This document shows positions 58,068 to 64,000 of a DNA stretch of 64,000 bases, piece after piece. Each line of letters starts with the position of its first letter. The first letter of the stretch is position 1. The notes below the pieces were generated by a model, which saw nothing but the letters and a program-made list of their open reading frames with translations, was not told the DNA's origin and ran no database searches. Source of the stretch: Juglans regia (taxonomy: Eukaryota; Streptophyta; Magnoliopsida; Fagales; Juglandaceae); the NCBI RefSeq assembly GCF_001411555.2, contig NC_049915.1, positions 20,343,331-20,407,330 of the forward strand. The letters run 5' to 3'. Both the position numbers and the translations under genes were made by a program.

Positions 58068-58289
58068 CGTGTAACGCTCCTTGCCATCATCATAAGGCCT
58101 TCACGAGCCCTTCCAAAACCACACCTAGCTATCCAAACGCCTAAACAGTCACCGTACGTGGGTTAACCGCCATGTACGACTCTTCCGACATCATTGGCTG
58201 TGACGATCAACGAGCAACGCACGAGTTATCCCGTCGACGGTATGACCCTCTATCCCTCGTTAATTATGTTAGATATTGATTAGTTGACT

Positions 58290-59640
58290 AGGTTGTGGAC
58301 TGTGTTGTTGGTATTTGTGGAGTGTGGTATTGTGATGTGGTGCTGTGTGATGAAGTGTTGGGCTTATCTGTGTAGTGAGGTGATGTGATGTGATGTGATG
58401 CGTATGTGAGGTGTTGGGCATATCTGTGTTGGGTGGAGATGTGTTGTGCTGTGTAGTGTATTGTGAAGTGTTGGGCGTAATTGGAAAGTGTGTTGTGTAG
58501 TGTTGTGGATTGTGTTGTAATGGTGGCGTGGTGTAGGCGGAATGGGAACAGTACACGCTGAGTGTACTCTGTGTGTGTGGCGTAGTGTGAGACAAGGAGA
58601 ATATATATAAAATATACCCTCCTGACATATTATGGAACGAGATGAGTACACATGGAGTGTACTCCATGTGGTGGAGTGATGCACCATATGGCTGGTATGC
58701 CATAATGGTAATGTAGTGTGGTGTATGTGAATGGAGTACACGTGGAGTGTACTCCATGTGGTGGAGTGATGTACCATATGACGAGTATGCCATAATGATG
58801 ATATGGCATAATGCAAGTGAATGAAGTACACATGGAGTACACTCCATGTGATGGAGTGATGCACCATATGGCGGGAATGCCATAATGGTGATGTAGCGTG
58901 GTGTATGTGAATGGAGTACACGTGGAGTGTATTTCATGTGGTGGAGTAATGCACCATGTGGCTGATATGCCATAATGGTGAAATGGCGTGTGGAATGGGA
59001 AGAGTACAAGCTGAGTGTACTTTGTGTGGGGTATGATATATGAAGGGAGTACATGTGGAATGTACTCCGTATGGTAGGGTGATGCACCATGTGGCGGATA
59101 TGCCATAATGGTGATGTGGCGTAATGCAGGTGAATGGAGTACACATGGAGTGTACTCCATGTGGTATAGTGATGCACCATATAGCGGGTACGCCATAATG
59201 GTGACGTGGCATGATGTGTATGAAGGGAGTACATGTGGAATGTACTCCGTATGGTAGGGTGATGCACCATGTGGCGGATATGCCATAATGGTGATGTGGC
59301 GTAATGCAGGTGAATGGAGTACACATGGAGTGTACTCCATGTGGTATAGTGATGCACCATATAGCGGGTACGCCATAATGGTGATGTGGCATGATGTGTA
59401 TGAAGGGAGTACATGTGGAATGTACTCCGTATGGCGGAGTGATACACCATGTAGCGGATATACCATAATGGTGATGTAGCATATGTAAATGGAGTACACG
59501 TGGAGTGTACTCCATGTGATGGAGTGATATATCATATGGCGGGTATGCCATAGTGGTGATGTGGCGTAGTATGTATGAAGGGAGTATACGTGGGGTATAC
59601 TCCACGTGGCAGCGACACTCCGTGTGGCGTATCGCAGAGA
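58290..59640. repeat. ~90-bp minisatellite with internal hairpins
   Basis: About eleven units, recognisable by GCCATAATGG, recur at about 90-bp spacing (one gap of about 131 and one of about 85). Each unit has two near-palindromes: ACATGGAGTGTACTCCATGT and CACCATATGGC...GCCATAATGGTG. Units alternate in subtype, giving a 180-bp higher-order period: 59041-59220 is repeated at 59221-59400 with one difference seen. Because the unit is close to a multiple of three and lacks stops on the minus strand, all three minus frames are open for 296-393 codons. Confidence 0.9.
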
Positions 59641-62600
59641 TAAGAATGGTTGTGTGACTGATGGGCATGGAACGTGATGAGTAGTGTCGGGAACTGTAGA
59701 ACAGTGTCCCAAAGTAGTTATGGCGTAACCTGTAGTCTGAGGTGGCAAGTGTCACTGTGATGAACTTATGGCTAGGAGCATGGTGAAGTAGCAGAATAAG
59801 TATAAGAGTGCGCAGTGGAAGCATGACTGAGGAATGTCACGAAGTGATATGACTATTGACAGTCGTGCTTATGATGGTTTAAGTAGCAGAATAAGTGTAA
59901 GAGTACACAGCGGAAGCATGACTGGGCAACGTTGCGAAGTGACTTGGTTATAGCAGTCATGCTTATGATGGGTGAAGTGTTAGAGTGCATGAATGGCGTA
60001 ACGGGAACGTGATGAGATGTCAAGGTGTAACAGGAGTAAGTGACGAACCGTACTCGTGATGAGTTAGGAGTTGGCGTAGAAATGATGTAATGGGATGTTA
60101 GGTGATGCGACAAGGTCATGGTGTAGCTTGGGTGTAGTTTTGAGCTATAAGATGTGACATAAGGCGTAGTGAATGGAGTCTTGTCGTGTTAAGTGTTAGG
60201 ATGAATTGTCAAAAGGGACGGGTAGCGTGAAGAGTCGTGCTAGCCGGGTTAAGAGAATGTTGATATCGAAGCATGGTGCTTGTTTACACAATGAGGTGAT
60301 CAACGTGTCATATGTTGATCTTAAGTGATAAAAGGGGTAAGGTACATTTGTAATCTGGTTAGATACATGTGCTGGACTGATTCACCATATGTAATGGGTA
60401 ATCTGTCCTTAGCATAGTTACACGGTGCTTAAGCCTCAGAGTTGGCTTAGAACCGTATGGCTTGTATGGATGGGAATGAGGATTTAGTGTGAGCTAAGAT
60501 GTATGTAGGTAGAGACGGGCGTATTGTTAGGATTGTGATGCATGAGTCCATCGGTCGGAATCATGCGTCGGAATGTGGTCAGTTAGAAGAGTAAGACGAA
60601 TGTCTTAGTGTCTTAATCCTAAGGTGAATCATGGATTCACTTTAATAGATGAATACTCGAGACAAGACCTTGAGTTGGCAGATGTGGTGACCGTAAGTGG
60701 TCCTCGAAGGGTTTCGCATAGTAAAGGGCACGTAAGTGCACGAGATAGAAGGAGAGCGTTCCAAGTATATCGTAGTTCTAATTATAGTTTAAGTTGCTTA
60801 TGCATTAGATAAAGAATGACACTAAGGTATGTGTATGCATGTAGGTTGCCATCTGACAAGCACATGAGTGGACTGCATGACATGCAAATAGCATGGAGTC
60901 TAGGTAAGTGTTACGTTCATACTCTTCTAGAGTTTTCCAAGATATAAGAAACGCTTTTCCTTTAAAATGCTTACGAAAAGAAACGAAAGTCACTCTACGA
61001 AAGAAAATGCTAAGTGTTTAAAGGTATAAGTATGTACGATCCCTCCTTGGCAGCCTTTGTTTACGCAACCAAAGTATTAATTGTACGCATGTGAGTAGAT
61101 GACTATACGCTATATCTATTGTATGTATTTTCTAAGAAAATCCACAAATTGATGAAAATGTATGGAAGGCATGAAAGCATATGCTTTTATGGATCCTACG
61201 AACCGACGCTTTCATGTGCACCAGGAGGTGATGCTTGTGGATGCCATGAGAGACGACATTCAAGGTGACGCTTATGGATGCCATGAAAGTTGACGTTTAA
61301 GCCCATGTATGTTCTTAATTGACGTTTTCACGAACGAACTGTTAAAGAAAGGATATGACCGAAATAGACTGAAAAAGGAAAAGACGATTTTCAGGCTTAC
61401 GCCCCAAACAATGTTTATCTCATGAAAAGAAATGCTTTCTCATGAAAATGAATGTTTTCTCATGAAAGAACTATTAAATGAAAGAAGGAACTGAATGAAA
61501 GCTCCAGCTCTTTCGAGCTGACATGAACGAATGAATAAAAAGCAAGAAAGATATGAAAGCATGAAATGTATGAAGATATGTAATGACCACATGAATGAAT
61601 GAAAATGGTACCAATGAATGGGCAGATTGCAATGCCGAGTAAGTAGTACTGGAAGTGCACTTAGTGTTGCCCCCTATGAAAGGGATTCCCAACCCGTGGT
61701 CACGGGCGGAATCCGGGTCCAAAGGAAGATCGCTAACCTCAACACACGGGGCGTAACAGTGTGTACTGGTCTATGAAAGTGATAAGAACGAATGGACGTA
61801 TGCATGCATGTACGAACGCACGAATGCACGAACCTTTAAGAAATGAAGGCACTGACGGGAGAAACGTTTTACGAAAAGAAAGCCCATGCTTAAAAGAGAA
61901 AAATTCCGTCGAGTGGCGTTTTCAAATGAACGCACGTATGACATGTATGCATGCACGTAATAGTATGTATGAATGATGAATGCATGAATGAAAACCTATA
62001 TTGTTATATTTTAACTGTATGAAGTAAAGCTTACGAGTCTTCAGCTTATTTTAGTTTTTATGCATGTCTCTCCCCCCACAGTAACTGCATGATTGGGATG
62101 GACATGGCCCATGGGGAAGAGTACGGAAGTCTAGGCACGAGTTTTAAATGCACGAGAGGCATTTTTATTTCAAGATTTATGTTTTTCACTGTAAACCTCT
62201 TTTATTTTCAAAGTACATTTTATTTATAAACGTGGAGTCTTGCACCCTGGGTATGCAAGTGAAAAGTTTTAAATCGGATGGTAATTCTTGTCATCTTTTC
62301 TGAAAATATTTTGTAAAGAGTCCCACCACAAGAACGGGCTTTACAAGCTCTACCTTCATAAATATTATGACATGAGTGATTTAAAATAGAGGTAATTCTT
62401 CCTTTAATACATTAAAAAGGGTCTAGAGGTGGCTAACGTGGTCGTTTAACGAATAACTATAGCCCACGATCAAAGTATACCACCAGTCGTCTAAGTACAG
62501 GTGGAATAGCTCATTGTGTAGATTGCATAACGTGGCAGGGGCACTGGGGATTCCAAAAGGCATAACCAAATCAAACTCCCCTTTATTAGTAAGGTTGTTT

Positions 62601-62829
62601 GCTTGTCACACAGGTGGTCTTTTTCCTAAGCGAAAAGTACGGAATCCTAAACCCCCCCTAGACGAAGATAGCCATAAAGGTAATGAAATCCAGCACATCA
62701 AAATAGTAGTCATGCAAGGAAAAAAGATTGTTAATGCTTCCAACGTCCGTAGGAACTAAGTAGGAAGTTGAGCCGGAACTAGAGGACTCTGTGAGACCCC
62801 ATTTCTTGTCTACCTCTCTGAATCCTTAG
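59641..62829. other. Non-coding part of the Gypsy region
   Basis: Rich in ATG/GTG and later in ATGAATGAAAG motifs. A small imperfect duplication around GACGCTT...GGATGCCATGA lies at 61210-61300. A more GC-rich block at 61650-61760 reads GTGCACTTAGTGTTGCCCCC and ACCCGTGGTCACGGGCGGAA. Short open frames (for example 62514-62759) have no recognised domain. Gag is not identifiable. Confidence 0.45.
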
Positions 62830-63812
62830 TTTTTGGAGTAGTAGAGAATCACGTTTTACCCGCTTCATCTGAGACAGCTAGTGATGTGGTTACAGGTACC
62901 ATTATATTATTCTCCCGTTATGCTACCATTTTATTCGACTCGGGTGGCACACACTCTTTTATAGCACGTACTTTTATTTGTTGGATTGAAAGAGTACCAG
63001 GGAGTCTTGAGTGTTCATTGTCTGTTGCAACACTTACTGGTGAACATATAATTTGTGATACCATGCTTAGGAATTGTCCCATAAAAATTAGTGGGAGACA
63101 CCTCCCAGCAGCCCTAGTGATTTTTGAGATGCTGGGATTTGACATAATCTTGGGAATGTATTGGTTGTCTCGAAACCACGCTTGTGTGGATTGTTTTAAA
63201 AAGGAAGTGGTTTTCAAACCCCCGGGCGAGGAGGAATTCAGTTTTTGTTCAGGGAGAGGAATTGCCCCACCTCTATTAATATCGGCCTTGCAAGCAACTA
63301 AATTACTAAGACAAGGAGGGTCAGGATTCCTTGTTAGTCTAGTAGCACCACCTGCAGAGGGACCTAAGCTTGAAGATATCCCTATAGTCAGAGAATTTCC
63401 AGATGTGTTTCCAGAGGACCTTCCAGGGTTGCCTCCGGACCGAGAGGTTAACTTTTCAATCGATATCCTACCAGGAACGACACCTATATCAAAGGCACTA
63501 TATCGGATGGCACCAGTCGAGTTGAAGGAGCTTAAAGAGCAATTACAGGAGTTGTTGGAGAAGGGTTATATTCGCCCTAGCGTGTCACCATGGGGCGCAC
63601 CGGTCCTGTTTGTGAAAAAGAAGGATGGTTCTATGTGACTTTGTATTGACTACCGCGAATTGAACTGGGTGACTATTAAAAACAAGTACCCACTACCCAG
63701 GATTGATGATCTATTTAATCAGTTGCAGGGGGCCTAAGTTTTCTCCAAGATCGATCTGTGATCGGGTTACCACCAACTTAAGATCAAGCCGGGAGATATT
63801 TTGAAGATGACA
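62830..63812 (+). pseudogene. Gypsy protease-reverse transcriptase fragment
   Basis: The frame 62886-63638 starts in the retropepsin (ILFDSGGTHSFIARTF; the family usually has DSGA/DSGS) and continues through NCPIKISGRHLPAALVIF, FDIILGMYWLSRNHACVDCF, EDIPIVREFPDVFPEDLPGL, then PPDREVNFSIDILPG and YIRPSVSPWGAPVLFVKKKD. A stop falls at 63636-63638 where Arg is expected ([14 protein letters not shown]). The same frame then goes on, with two further stops, through [17 protein letters not shown] and SGYHQLKIKPGD to 63810. Sequence ends before the RT active-site box. Confidence 0.93.
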
Positions 63813-64000
63813 TAGGGTTTAGGGTTTAGGGTTTAGGGTTTAGGGTTTAGGGTTTTAGGGTTTAGGGTTTAGGGTTTAGGGTTTAGGGTTTAGGGTTTAG
63901 GGTTTAGGGTTTAGGGTTTAGGGTTTAGGGTTTAGGGTTTAGGGTTTAGGGTTTAGGGTTTAGGGTTTAGGGTTTAGGGGTTAGGGTTTAGGGTTTAGGG
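63813..64000 (+). repeat. Telomere, (TTTAGGG)n plant type
   Basis: About 27 units of TTTAGGG to the last base. Variants: one TTTTAGGG unit near 63853 and a TTTAGGGG-TTAGGG pair near 63978. The G-rich strand reads 5' to 3' toward the window edge, as required of a right-hand chromosome end. The array begins right after GATGACAT of the Gypsy RT fragment, with no subtelomeric satellite between. Confidence 0.97.

Larger units (their letters stand above)
56245..63812 (+). mobile_element. Ty3/Gypsy (Tekay/Del-like) retrotransposon sequence, cut off by the telomere
   Basis: A likely LTR start, TGTAATAGCCCGC, stands at 56245. The following kilobases lack coding genes: CT-rich and CCACC-rich sequence (57240-58060), a minisatellite (58290-59640), ATGAATGAAAG-rich sequence (61400-62000) and a TTTATTT-rich end. 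This resembles the very long LTR and leader of Tekay/Del elements. Polyprotein sequence appears only from about 62830 to 63812, where it stops inside RT. No primer site or second LTR is visible, so whether this is one element or two is unresolved. Confidence 0.6.

Noticed and set aside
58290..59640. CRISPR-like array
   Set aside because: The units are whole ~90-bp tandem repeats without unique spacers, and this is plant nuclear DNA.
58269..59824. Long minus-strand open frames (393, 372 and 296 codons) as a repeat-protein gene
   Set aside because: All three frames are open at once over a tandem DNA repeat of near-multiple-of-three length. There is no recognised domain, no clear splice or promoter context, and the array lies within Gypsy non-coding sequence.
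62886..63638. Endogenous pararetrovirus rather than a retrotransposon
   Set aside because: The order protease then RT, the motifs EDIPIVREFPDVFPEDLPGL and [11 protein letters not shown], and the long LTR-like leader are those of Ty3/Gypsy. No movement or coat protein sequence is seen.

Overview
This is plant nuclear DNA from a chromosome end. Three multi-exon genes with canonical GT-AG introns all lie on the minus strand. Around and inside them are LINEs, LTR elements, hAT and Harbinger-like elements and tRNA-derived SINEs. The last ~187 bases are plant-type telomere repeat (TTTAGGG)n, with the G-rich strand running to the window edge, so the right edge is a physical chromosome end. The AT-rich MITE family carrying GATGAGATGAGATG and TTTGGAT ends suggests a woody eudicot, perhaps Fagales/Juglandaceae. 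The species guess is inference.

Layout. (1) 1-6929, minus: 5' two thirds of an HDC1-like gene (Rxt3-family subunit of histone deacetylase complexes). Its 3' end lies left of the window. A probable non-coding first exon lies near 7905-7960 and a SINE sits in the leader intron. (2) 7961-17893: gene-free. It holds a hAT-type MITE built of GGTCCGG repeats with an 8-bp target duplication, and a nearly full-length LINE (10289-16273) inside a MITE with a 13-bp target duplication. (3) 17894-39161, minus: a complete 11-exon glutamine:fructose-6-phosphate aminotransferase gene, 691 codons plus stop. Its 14.2-kb fourth intron holds two degraded LINEs, a deleted Copia element with intact LTRs and target duplication, further LINE fragments and MITEs. 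A TRIM sits in intron 1 and a SINE nearly fills intron 6. (4) 39162-47984: repeats, including a 4.2-kb decayed hAT transposon. (5) 47985-54538, minus: a complete 5-exon PHD-finger gene of the At1g33420/MMD1/MS1 type, 715 codons plus stop. (6) 54539-63812: MITEs, then Ty3/Gypsy (Tekay/Del-like) sequence with a ~90-bp hairpin-rich minisatellite, ending inside reverse transcriptase. (7) 63813-64000: telomere.

The three genes have unrelated jobs (chromatin deacetylation, UDP-GlcNAc precursor synthesis, and probably anther or meiotic transcription control) and are not an operon-like unit. The most unusual signals are the telomere seeded directly on a broken Gypsy pol gene, a set of about seven ultrashort (10-22 bp) insertions flanked by 8-18 bp direct repeats that look like LINE tails with almost nothing attached, and the minisatellite whose minus strand is open in all three frames. 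I saw no CRISPR array, rRNA or functional tRNA gene.
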